Positions 53,172 through 62,300 of a DNA stretch of 64,000 nt are shown here, piece after piece. The notes beneath the pieces are model-generated. The model ran no database searches and was not told where the DNA came from. It saw nothing but the letters and a program-made list of their open reading frames with translations. A program made the translations under genes and the position numbers. Positions within the stretch are counted from its first letter, which is position 1, and every line of letters begins with the position of its first letter. Location of the stretch: positions 3,079,501-3,143,500 of the forward strand of contig CP070233.1 of assembly GCA_017355425.1 (NCBI GenBank). Direction: 5' to 3'. Source of the DNA: Dolichospermum sp. DET69 (GTDB lineage: Bacteria; Cyanobacteriota; Cyanobacteriia; Cyanobacteriales; Nostocaceae).

Positions 53172-53538
53172 CCGGTAAGCGTAAAGCTCAGTCACAAAGC
53201 GTGCTGAGATATAAGCGACACGGGCAAAAATATTTAGCCTAACTCATTGACTGATAACAGTAGATGTAATACAATCTAAATAATTCTAGAATTTAAGTAT
53301 AACTAAACGACGTAAAAACTTAACTTATTTGGTTGAGTGCGTAGTCATACCTAACGGTATTGCTGTTTAGGAAAGCTAAATTTAGTGAAAAATGAAATGC
53401 AAAAAACGAGTCCGGTAGGGCATATCGGAATTAACGCTTTAGGAGAATCGACCTCTGTTTTTGTTGGAGTAATCCAGCAATTGTAAGTTGGCTCATTGAT
53501 TAAAGAATCTCAGCGTCTAAAGACGGTGAGAGTGTCAA
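53172..53538 (+). mobile_element. Internally deleted tnpB element (PATE-like)
   Basis: 367 bases with both ends of the 51.4-52.7 kb element in the other orientation. The left end GGTAAGCGTAAAGCTCAG...GAGATATAAGCGAC (53175-53216) aligns base for base with the complement of 52692-52733 except inside the hairpin loop. The right part 53408-53538 aligns with the complement of 51373-51512, the tnpB 3' end and end hairpin (53509-53530), ending AGTGTCAA. tnpB itself is deleted. Small elements that keep only the ends are called palindrome-associated elements and depend on TnpA from elsewhere. Confidence 0.88.
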
Positions 53539-53557
53539 CAAGCTGGGAGTTTTGCTT

Positions 53558-54658
53558 GTGAATCTTGGTCAGTGGATAGGCTTAATTGCTTTAGTTATAT
53601 CTTTATATATATTGTGGCAGCTTCGGGACGTTTTGCTACTAATATTTGCTGCTGTTGTTTTAGCAACGACTTTAAATCGTCTGGCGCGACGCTTCCAAAG
53701 CTTGGGAATAAAACGGGGATTAGCAGTTTTATTAGCTGTGGGGATTTTTTTTGCGGGTGTTATCTGTTTTTTCTGGTTGATTGTCCCACCTTTTGTCCAG
53801 CAATTTCATGAACTTACTTATAGAGTTCCCCAAGGATTTCAGCGTTTAAATAGTTGGATTGATCATCAAAGAACTAATATTCCTCCACAATTATTACCCT
53901 ATATACCTGATTTAAATAGTTTAATTGCACAAGCACAACCGCTATTTAATCGCTTATTAGGTAACTCCTTTGCTTTTGTTTCTGGATCGTTAGAAGTAGT
54001 TCTCAAAATTTTATTAGTCCTGGTTTTAACAGGAATGTTTTTAGTTGACCCTGATGCTTATCAAAAAGTATTTGTTCGTGTATTTCCCTCCTTTTATCGG
54101 CGGCAGGTAGGGGGAATTTTACAGCAATGTGAAGCTTCTTTGGAGGGATGGGTGACAGGGGCAGCAATTGGGGTTTTTGTAGTAGGTTTGATGAGTTTGA
54201 TAGGCTTATCAATTTTAGGTGTAAAAGCAGCGCTGGCTTTGGGAGTATTAGCAGGATTTATGAATTTAATCCCTAATTTGGGTCCAACTATGAGTGTAAT
54301 ACCAGCAATGGCGATCGCTCTTTTGGATAATCCCTGGAAAGCCCTAGCTGTGTTCATTCTTTACTTTTTTATTCAACAGTGTGAAAGCAATTTCATCACC
54401 CCTGTAGTTATGGCCCATCAAGTATCCTTATTACCTGCTGTCACCCTGATTTCTCAGTTATTTTTTGTGACATTTTTCGGATTTCTAGGATTATTTTTAG
54501 CACTTCCTCTAACTGTTGTTGCAAAAATTTGGGTGCAAGAAGTGTTAATTAAAGATGTGTTAGATCAATGGCATAATCATGAGGCAGATAATACAGAATT
54601 AGTGATAGTTGAGAAATATTCTGATATCAATGACGCTGATATTCAAGAAAATAACTAA
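53558..54658 (+). CDS. AI-2E family transporter
   Basis: About 366 residues from GTG 53558 (VNLGQWIGLIALVISLYILW), with GGGAG eight bases before; an in-frame TTG at 53552 is the alternative. Seven or eight membrane helices with the family blocks LARRFQSLGIKRGLAVLLAVG, LTGMFLVDPDAYQKVFVRVFP and FMNLIPNLGPTMSVIPAMAIA. Members include the AI-2 exporter TqsA and Na/H antiporters, so the substrate is open. The right end of a deleted transposable element lies only seven bases before the ribosome-binding site, so its promoter and leader must be element-derived or lie beyond it. Confidence 0.9.
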   Translation: MNLGQWIGLIALVISLYILWQLRDVLLLIFAAVVLATTLNRLARRFQSLGIKRGLAVLLAVGIFFAGVICFFWLIVPPFVQQFHELTYRVPQGFQRLNSWIDHQRTNIPPQLLPYIPDLNSLIAQAQPLFNRLLGNSFAFVSGSLEVVLKILLVLVLTGMFLVDPDAYQKVFVRVFPSFYRRQVGGILQQCEASLEGWVTGAAIGVFVVGLMSLIGLSILGVKAALALGVLAGFMNLIPNLGPTMSVIPAMAIALLDNPWKALAVFILYFFIQQCESNFITPVVMAHQVSLLPAVTLISQLFFVTFFGFLGLFLALPLTVVAKIWVQEVLIKDVLDQWHNHEADNTELVIVEKYSDINDADIQENN

Positions 54659-54694
54659 AGATCACCGATTTCTTGAATAAATCGGGAATCTGGA

Positions 54695-55813
54695 TTAACC
54701 AAGACCCGGAATTAAGCGTTTCAATGCCCGACCGGCGACATCAGCATAGCGCAACTCACCACAAAGGATTTTACTCATAATTTGAGCGCCAGAGGGACGT
54801 TTAAAACCAACTTGATAGCCAATACTAGGGAAGCGGTAAAATGCTCCGGCGAGTTTTTGCGCCCAAGCCATATCAGTTCCCCATTGCTCGTTAATAGCGT
54901 CGCTATATTCTTCTAAAGCGTTACTATTGCCACTTAAGGCATCATTAATAGATGCTGCGGCTAAAACACCGCTAAAAATGGAGGGACGAATTCCTTCAGC
55001 GGTAAAGGGATCAACTACACAAGCGGCTTCACCGGCTAAAATTGCGTTTTGGGTATGTAGCTTTTGATTCCCATCCCATGAGCAGATGGGGTGACCATAT
55101 TGCTGACTATTTTTAATATCTACATCAAAAGATTTGGCATAATCATCCACAATTTTCTTCAAATCTTGAGGTCCACCACCCATAAATGCTCCAGCACCAA
55201 TGGAATAACCATCAGCTTTGGGAAAGTTCCAAAGATAACCATTTTTGATTAAACCAAACTCTAAATGACCCAAATTTTGATTGGGGACATCAGTAATAAC
55301 TTCGGCTTCTAATGCTCCAGCTAGACGACGTTTACGGTCTTTAAAGCCGAGCCATTTAGCCATTGGACCTTTTGCACCGTCGGCGGCGATGAGGTAACGA
55401 CCTGTGACTATTCCTGTGGCTGTAGTAACTTGCCAATAATCGGTTTTAAATTCGATCCCTTTGACTTCTGTATTATCTTGTAGTTCAGCCCCTTGCTTTT
55501 GAGCTTGCTGCACTAAGAAATGGTCAAAAATTTCTCTGCGTACCATCCATAAGGGGTCTTTAATACCGATTTTAGCTTCTACCACATCTCCTAATTTCCA
55601 GGTGAAGCGGAAAGAATCTACTTTAACGGAAATGGCTGGGCTAAAGTCAAAATCGAACCACTGAGCGATCGCTGGGGACACACCACCGCCACAAGGCTTA
55701 TATCTGGGTAGGGACTCTTTTTCTAAGACTAAGACCGATCGCCCTTTCTTGGCTAAATGATATGCTGCTGTTCCACCGGCTGGGCCTGCACCGACAATTA
55801 GACAATCGTACAT
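54695..55813 (-). CDS. Geranylgeranyl reductase family flavoprotein
   Basis: 372 residues. The FAD-binding Rossmann start is YDCLIVGAGPAGGTAAYHLAKKGRSVLVLEKE, followed by the family signature PRYKPCGGGVSP, a middle YLIAADGAKGPMAKWLG and GD/E-type FAD contact ILAGEAACVVDPFTAEGIRPSI. It belongs with the GGR/ChlP-like oxidoreductases, but is not the chlorophyll-phytol reductase ChlP, which has a longer signature. Members reduce isoprenoid double bonds or act on related lipids and pigments; the substrate is unknown. ATG start. Confidence 0.86.
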   Translation of the reverse strand: MYDCLIVGAGPAGGTAAYHLAKKGRSVLVLEKESLPRYKPCGGGVSPAIAQWFDFDFSPAISVKVDSFRFTWKLGDVVEAKIGIKDPLWMVRREIFDHFLVQQAQKQGAELQDNTEVKGIEFKTDYWQVTTATGIVTGRYLIAADGAKGPMAKWLGFKDRKRRLAGALEAEVITDVPNQNLGHLEFGLIKNGYLWNFPKADGYSIGAGAFMGGGPQDLKKIVDDYAKSFDVDIKNSQQYGHPICSWDGNQKLHTQNAILAGEAACVVDPFTAEGIRPSIFSGVLAAASINDALSGNSNALEEYSDAINEQWGTDMAWAQKLAGAFYRFPSIGYQVGFKRPSGAQIMSKILCGELRYADVAGRALKRLIPGLG

Positions 55814-55865
55814 AATGATGATTTTTAGGTTAATTAAGTTGAATTTTCAGTATATATAAGGGTTT

Positions 55866-56143
55866 ATAGCAGGGAATAGGGAATAGGGAATAGGGAATAG
55901 GGAATAGGGAATAGGGAATAGGGAATAGGGAACAGGGAATAGGGAATAGGGAATAGGGAATAGGGAAGAGAGGGAATAGGGAACAGGGAATAGGGAATAG
56001 GGAATAGGGAATAGGGAATAGGGAACAGGGAATAGGGAATAGGGAAGAGAGGGAAGAGGGAAGAGAGGGAATAGGGAATAGGGAAGAGGGAAGAGGGAAG
56101 AGAGGGAAGAGGGAAGAGAGGGAATAGGGAAGAGGGAAAGCGA
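55866..56143. repeat. Long heptamer tandem repeat (GGGAATA)n
   Basis: About 270 bases of GGGAATA units, with GGGAACA and GGGAAGA variants becoming frequent after 56040 (AGAGGGA). The largest STRR array in the window, between the divergent oxidoreductase promoter and the frr stop. Confidence 0.96.
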
Positions 56144-56197
56144 GGGGCGAAGAGAAATAATTATCCTCTTGCCTTTTGCCTCTTGGTTTTGATCAAC

Positions 56198-56746
56198 TTA
56201 GACAGTTGATATCTCTTTTTCCTTTTCTACTAACAAGTGGTCGATTTTCTCAGTGTGCTTGTTAGTCAGTTTTTGGAGTTTGTCCTGTTGATCTCGTGAT
56301 TCATCTTCAGAGATTTCCGCACTTTTTTCCTGTTTGCGAATGGACTCAATAGCATCCCGGCGGATATTGCGAATTGCTACGCGACCCTCTTCCGCGTACT
56401 TAGCCGCAAGTTTGACAAATTGCTTCCGGCGATCGCTCGTTAATGGCGGAATATTCAACCGAATCACAACACCGTCGTTACTGGGAGTTAAGCCCACATC
56501 CGACAGAGAGAGAGCTTTTTCAATAATGTTCAAGCTGCCCTTATCGTAGGGCTGAATCAGGATGGTTGAAGAATCTGGCGTGCTAATGCTTGCCAGAGAT
56601 TTTAAGGCTGTTGGTGTACCGTAATACTCCACTTGTACCTTATCTAATAAACTCGCATTGGCGCGACCAGTACGAATTGTATTAAAAGCGCGTTGAGTAG
56701 ACTCAACGGTTTTTTCCATCGTCTCTTGAGCTTCAGCTAATTTCAC
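56198..56746 (-). CDS. frr: Ribosome recycling factor
   Basis: 182 residues from GTG 56746 ([30 protein letters not shown]), preceded by GGGAGG; the frame continues 8 codons upstream into pyrH. Family blocks [74 protein letters not shown] and the C-terminal helix pair are intact. With EF-G it splits post-termination ribosomes. Its start overlaps the pyrH stop by 14 bases, the conserved pyrH-frr operon, so the pair is translationally coupled. Confidence 0.96.
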   Translation of the reverse strand: MKLAEAQETMEKTVESTQRAFNTIRTGRANASLLDKVQVEYYGTPTALKSLASISTPDSSTILIQPYDKGSLNIIEKALSLSDVGLTPSNDGVVIRLNIPPLTSDRRKQFVKLAAKYAEEGRVAIRNIRRDAIESIRKQEKSAEISEDESRDQQDKLQKLTNKHTEKIDHLLVEKEKEISTV

Positions 56747-57461
56747 AAGAACCTCCCACAAGCGTGCCAATAGATTCTCCCATAATTGCCCGGTGGATGT
56801 TACCTCGCACCGTTAGGTCAAATACTAAAATAGGGAGATTATTTTCTTTACATAGAGCAATTGCGGTACTATCCATAACTCGCAAATCCTTAGCCAAAAC
56901 GTGGGCGTAGGTAAGGGTAGTAAAACGCTTGGCATCAGGATAAAGTTTGGGGTCAGCATCGTAAATGCCGTCTACTTTGGTAGCTTTAAAAATCACGTCT
57001 GCTTCAATTTCTGCGGCTCTTAAGGCCGCAGTGGTATCTGTGGTAAAGAAGGGATTGCCTGAACCAGCACCAAAAATTACCACCCGCCCTTTTTCAAGAT
57101 GACGGATAGCACGACGGCGAATATATGGTTCTGCTAGTTCTTGCATAGCTATGGCAGTTTGTACTCTGGTTTGAATTCCCATCCTTTCTAGGGAATCTTG
57201 CAGGGTCATGGCGTTCATGACTGTGGCAATCATGCCGATATAGTCGGCGGTTGCCCGATCCATACCTGCTGATGCGGCTTTAATGCCTCGAAAAATATTG
57301 CCACCACCAACAACGATGGCCACCTGTACACCAGTGGCTATCACCTCTCCTATTTCCTTGGCTATTTCCTCGACCACTTCTGGGTCAATGCCATAGCCTA
57401 AGTTGCCCATTAAGGCTTCACCGCTCAGTTTAAGTAAAACCCGTCGGTAATTCGTTCCCAT
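56733..57461 (-). CDS. pyrH: Uridylate kinase
   Basis: 242 residues from ATG 57461 ([19 protein letters not shown]); the open frame extends 21 codons upstream without family similarity. Amino-acid-kinase fold: [59 protein letters not shown] and [24 protein letters not shown]. It phosphorylates UMP to UDP as a hexamer and is regulated by GTP/UTP in bacteria. It is the first gene of the pyrH-frr pair. Confidence 0.96.
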   Translation of the reverse strand: MGTNYRRVLLKLSGEALMGNLGYGIDPEVVEEIAKEIGEVIATGVQVAIVVGGGNIFRGIKAASAGMDRATADYIGMIATVMNAMTLQDSLERMGIQTRVQTAIAMQELAEPYIRRRAIRHLEKGRVVIFGAGSGNPFFTTDTTAALRAAEIEADVIFKATKVDGIYDADPKLYPDAKRFTTLTYAHVLAKDLRVMDSTAIALCKENNLPILVFDLTVRGNIHRAIMGESIGTLVGGSCEIS

Positions 57462-57948
57462 GAAGTTCCGCTTTCTCAAAAAAGTTGCAATTGCCTCCAA
57501 TTTAAGATAGCAGTAGAGTGACAATCTGTAACTAATTGGGGTCTTTTCGTTAGGAGTCAGGAGTCAGGAGTCAGGAGTTAATGAACCACGAAGGAACGAA
57601 GGACACGAAGGAAGAAGGAAGAAGGAAGAAAAGGGTTTTTCGTTCCCTAATAGACTTCCAATTAAAAAAATATCCCAAAATTTCTTGTGGTGCGGGCATC
57701 TTGCCCGCTAATAATACAAGGACGGGCAAGATGCCCATCCCACAAGATTGGATAATTTTTTTGTGGCGTTCCGTTCTATAAAACTTACCCAAAATTACCA
57801 AAGTCTAGACACATCTGGACAGCGATAATCTTAGTGTTTATTTCCTGCTTCATCGCGGTCTTGGAATGACTTCCAATCTTGTTTGCCCGCTCCACAGACA
57901 ATCTCGGTAGAACTTACCGTTTCTGACCGTAGTTCCTAAAAGGAACCG
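57462..57948. other. Gap with tandem repeats and a long hairpin
   Basis: No gene. GGAGTCA heptamers (57555-57580), ACGAAGGA repeats (57587-57613), a 24-bp stem hairpin (57684-57746) and, from 57800, the probable end of the next tnpB element. Confidence 0.7.
57684..57746. repeat. 24-bp stem palindrome
   Basis: CTTGTGG-TGCGGGCATCTTGCCCG and its near-exact complement CGGGCAAGATGCCCATCCCACAAG flank a short loop. A related half motif lies at 49929-49952. This is a dispersed cyanobacterial palindrome family. Confidence 0.85.
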
Positions 57949-59120
57949 CTACGCTACAGGGATAAAAATATCCGCAAACCATCGGTCAATGTTTTTAGCG
58001 GCGTTGAGGTCACGATCCTCTGTATGTCCGCAATCAGGACAAATATAAACGCGGTTTTTTAATGGCATTTTATGACGATGATTACCGCAGTTAGAGCATA
58101 TTTGAGAACTGGGGAAAAACCGATCCACAAGGATTAGTTCACTCCCGAATTTCTCAGTTTTATACTCTAACTGCCGTTTAAATTCATACATACCACAGTC
58201 AGCGATAGCACCCGCTAATTTATGGTTTTTCAAAAATGCCTTAACGTGCAAATCCTCTATCCTTACAATGCTGTGATTTTTAGCTAGATAGTAGGTTAAT
58301 TTGTGTATGGAATCCTGGCGAATATTAGAAACTTTGGCGTGTAATTTAGCTAATTTTCTCACAGCTTTTTTACGGTTATTAGAGCCTTTAATTTTCCTGC
58401 TCACACTACGCTGTAAACGTTTCATGCGTTTACTCATCCGTCGGTAGGCTTTAGGATTCCCGAATACTTCACCATTACTGCAAACTGCTAACTCCTTAAT
58501 TCCTATGTCAACGCCAATGGTCGGTCTGTCTGCAAGTATAGGAGGTTTTTCAACTTCGTATTTAACAGAAATAAACCATTTATCAGCCTGTCTAGAAATC
58601 ACGCAATTATGAGTTGCTGTAATCGGTAAAGGTTCTGCTAAACGTACCCAGCCAATTGACGGTAATTTAATTCTTTTACCATCATTTTTAATCGCTGGTT
58701 TCGCCTTAGTTCCTGATTCTAAATAGAAAGAATCGTGTTGTCCTTTTTTCTTGAATCGTGGTTGTTTTGATGTTTTTTTGAAACACCTATCCCAAGCCTG
58801 GCGTAAATCAGCTAACGCCTTCTGAGGAACATTTTTATTAACTTCGTAATACCAAATATGCTCAGATTTTACCTCAGCAACTAACTTTTTATGCAGGTCA
58901 ATCGCTGATGGTAATTTAAGTTTTTCGCCTTCTTTTTGAGTAGCTAAGATATCTATAACTTGAGCATTTGCCCAGTTGTAAGCGTGTCTAGCTACTCCAG
59001 ATGCTTTACGAAAAGCTGTAACCTGTCCGTTATTTGGAATTAACGCGGTTTTGAATGATAAAAGCATTGATTCGACCTTTCAATGTTGTGTTATAATACC
59101 TAGTATACCCGATACTCTAG
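57800..59120 (-). mobile_element. tnpB-only transposable element
   Basis: A tnpB gene with about 150 bases of noncoding sequence beyond its stop (57800-57948), including GGTTCC/GGAACC and GGTAG/TACC stems suited to a guide RNA. Its 5' flank (59068-59120) contains a GTATACCCGATACTC repeat-like stretch. I could not place exact ends. No tnpA accompanies it; a frameshifted small ORF diverges from it at 59124. Confidence 0.55.
57949..59067 (-). CDS. tnpB: TnpB RNA-guided endonuclease
   Basis: 372 residues from ATG. A third TnpB subfamily (start MLLSFKTALIPNNGQVTAFR, YNWANAQVIDILATQ). RuvC residues present: Asp in TIGVDIGIKELAVCSNGE, Glu in SIVRIEDLHVKAFLKNHK, Asp in CGHTEDRDLNAAKNIDRW. The zinc finger is CSNCGNHRH...CPDCGH. 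The N-terminal region is intact, so the protein may be active. It differs from the other tnpB genes in this window in most positions, so it came from a separate element lineage. Confidence 0.93.
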   Translation of the reverse strand: MLLSFKTALIPNNGQVTAFRKASGVARHAYNWANAQVIDILATQKEGEKLKLPSAIDLHKKLVAEVKSEHIWYYEVNKNVPQKALADLRQAWDRCFKKTSKQPRFKKKGQHDSFYLESGTKAKPAIKNDGKRIKLPSIGWVRLAEPLPITATHNCVISRQADKWFISVKYEVEKPPILADRPTIGVDIGIKELAVCSNGEVFGNPKAYRRMSKRMKRLQRSVSRKIKGSNNRKKAVRKLAKLHAKVSNIRQDSIHKLTYYLAKNHSIVRIEDLHVKAFLKNHKLAGAIADCGMYEFKRQLEYKTEKFGSELILVDRFFPSSQICSNCGNHRHKMPLKNRVYICPDCGHTEDRDLNAAKNIDRWFADIFIPVA

Positions 59121-59123
59121 GAT

Positions 59124-59298
59124 TTGGCAATACCTAAAACTAAATTTAAACCACAAAATCAAGTAGCGGACGATAAATCACCTTTGCAGTTTAAGGTGTT
59201 GCCTGGGGTCAGAGAAAAAATTAAAACCGTCCCTAACACAGCAGCAACGGTTAAGGGAATTTGTTGATCAACTAATTGAAGACTTGGACAAACAGTAA
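59124..59298 (+). pseudogene. Frameshifted small RHH-like ORF
   Basis: From a TTG (LAIPKTKFKPQNQVADDKSP) the frame runs LQFKVLPGVREKIKTVPN and then shifts: the +1 frame continues QQQRLREFVDQLIEDLDKQ to a stop at 59298, whereas the original frame ends in CTG-free stop TGA at about 59264. Joined, it would be a 57-residue basic-start, two-helix protein like a ribbon-helix-helix repressor. It diverges from tnpB and resembles the overall layout of the gene at 35-232. A deletion of one or two bases near 59240 explains the break. Confidence 0.65.
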
Positions 59299-59342
59299 TA
59301 TATGGATAGTTATGGGGAGAAATTATCAAGCTGTTCCTACCC

Positions 59343-62300
59343 CTAATTTATTTGTCTGCCAGATAATTCTGCAACTACACTCAGCAATTGATCTGGTTCG
59401 ATAGGTTTATTGAGATGCTTTTGAAATCCTGCTGATAGAGAGTTTGCCTGATCTATTTCTCCAGTATAACCACTTAGAGCGGCTGCGGGAATTTGTCCGC
59501 CTTCTTCAACACTCAACGCCCTTACCTGACGCATCAAAGCATAACCATTTTCATGGGGTAGACCAATATCAGATAACAGGATGTCATATCCACCAGGATT
59601 AGCTTTGAGTATTGATAAGGCTTCTTGGGCTGATGTGGCTGATGTGACTTCTACTCCGTGGTCTTCCAGGATGATGTGAAATAATTGGCGGATATCTGGT
59701 TCATCATCTACCATAAGCACACGCACGCCTGACAATGATGGGTATTCCGCAGGGGCAGTAGGGGGGGTAGGAACAGGTTCTATTGCTATGTTACTTTCTT
59801 CGACGGTCGGTTCTGGGTCTCTTTGGATAGGTAGTCTGATTGTAAAGGTTGTACCTTGACCCTCTCCTGGACTGGTAGCTGCAATTGTCCCACCGTGAAG
59901 TTCTACCAAGTGACGGACAATCGCTAAACCCAATCCCAATCCAGGATTTGATTTACTTGTAGTCCCATCAGCTTGACGGAAGCGATCAAACACATAGGGG
60001 AGAAAGTCGGCACTAATACCCATGCCAGTATCCCTAACTTGAATCTCTGCTTGAAAATCACTGTACTTTAAAGTGAGATCAATTCTTCCTCCTGTGGGAG
60101 TAAATTTAATCGCGTTAGAAAGTAAATTCCAGACGATCTGCTGTAAGCGAATCGGATCTCCTGGTAAGGTTTTAGAGGTAGGATCTAAGTCCAATACAAT
60201 TTCAATATTTTTCGCTTCTGCGGCCAGATTTACAACCTCTATCGCTGCGGAAATTACAGCTACAAGCTGCACAGGTTGAATATCTAGATTTAGCCTACCA
60301 GCGCTAATGCGAGAAATATCCAATAAATCCCCAATCAGCAGGTTTTGAGCTTGAGCAGCGCGTTCAATGGCTTCTAATGCTTGATTGGTCTTGGTTTCAT
60401 CTAGCTGCTTTTTTCGGAGTAATTGCGTCCATCCAATTAGGGAACTCAGGGGGTTTCGCAACTCGTGAGAGAGAATGGATAAAAATTCATCTTTAGCACG
60501 GTTGGCTGTTTCTGCGGCATTTCTGGCTGACTGTTCTTGTTCTAGGAGTTGAACCCGTTCTGCTTCAAATTGTTTCTCTTGGGTAATATCCTCAATTACT
60601 AAAAGAATCAGTGTTTTATCCCCTATTTGCGGCATTTGACGGGCATTGAGAAGCATCACTTTGGAGCCGATTTCCTCGAAATTATGCTCAACTTCCACGT
60701 CTTGAAACTGGTTTTGCTGGGGGAGAACTTCTTCTAAGAGCGATCGCAGTTTAGCAATATTCCACTGTCCATTACCGATTTCATAAATTAGGCAATTTTC
60801 TGTTGCTTCTCGCACCACCCTAAATGTGTCGTAGAAAAACTGATTAGCTGTAACTACCCGTAAATCTATATCCAGCACCACCAAAGATTGGCGCACAGTA
60901 TCTACAATTGCTTCTGAATAATCACGGGATGCTATAAGTTGATCAGCGCCATGTTTGAGTTCATCAATATCCACCACAACTACCACAGCACCATCAATTT
61001 TATCATCTAGCGTCCGATAGGGGCGAATGCGTAAATCATACCAATGACCATTTTGGTCTTGCACTTCCTGAGTTTTAAAATTCAGAGTCCTAATTACTTC
61101 TAAAACTTGTGTCTCCAAATCTGGTATATTTAACTTATGTTTAATATTACTAAATGGTCGTCCCATATCGGAAGGAATTAAATTAAATATTGACCCTGCC
61201 ATGGGAGTAAAGCGACGAATCTGTAAATCACTACTTAAGATCAGGACAGAAATATTAATATTAGTCAGGAGATTTTGTAAATCATTGTTTACCCGATTAG
61301 ATTCAAAATTTCGCCGTTGTAGTTCATCATTAATCGTATTTAATTCTTCATTAGTAGCTTGAATTTCTTCCTTCGCTGTTTGTAATTCTTCATTGGTACT
61401 TTGCAATTCTTCATTGCTAGAAAGTATTTCCTCATTTGCCGCTCGCAAATCTTGATTAGAAGCTTGCTGTTCCTCAATAACTGATTGCAGATAATCTTTA
61501 TTATTTTTTAATTCCTGTTGCAGAGCAACAATTTCTTCTTTGTGATTGTTTTTTTCTGCTTGTTTGGGTTGGATATCGCTGGTTGGGGCTGTGGCAGAAG
61601 TAACTACAGAGGATAACTCGCTAAACAAAACTAAAAATGTGTTTTTTACCTCTTCACTATTAATACTAAAAGGAATTACATCAATTTTTATCAGCCTAAC
61701 TGCATTTTTAGTTCTGATTTCTATTCCTGCTCTTGTGACTGGTATCTGTCCTTTTCTGGCTTGATAGATACAGTTACGTAGATCTAACCGCAATTCTTCC
61801 TTAGCCATTTTCAACAAATTAAAACTGGGTATGCCTGGTGCAGGTTCTAAATAAGAATTGGTCTGACCTCGGAATTGCAAAATTTCCAAATCATCATTAA
61901 TCACCACACCCACAGGTGCAAATTCGTTTAAGACAATCTTGTCAGCTTGTTTCTGTATTTCCAGATCATCCCTATAAATATTAGGCAATGGTGATGATGT
62001 TGATACTTTCGGAGTTTCCAAAGCATAGTTCATGCTAATTAACTCAATCCCTAATCGGGAAGATATGAGTTTTCGAGCATATATCTTGTATTTTTTATCC
62101 ACTACAGAAAACAACTCAGAAAAATCCCCTATTGTTTCTGATATCCCTAACATCAAAAAACCCGTAGGTTTAAGACCATAATGGAAAGTGGGAATAATTT
62201 TCTTCTGGACAGCCGCACCCAAATAAATCAGGACGTTGCGACAACTAATCAGATCCAATCGAGAAAAAGGCGGATCACTAATCAGGTTTTGTCTGGCAAA

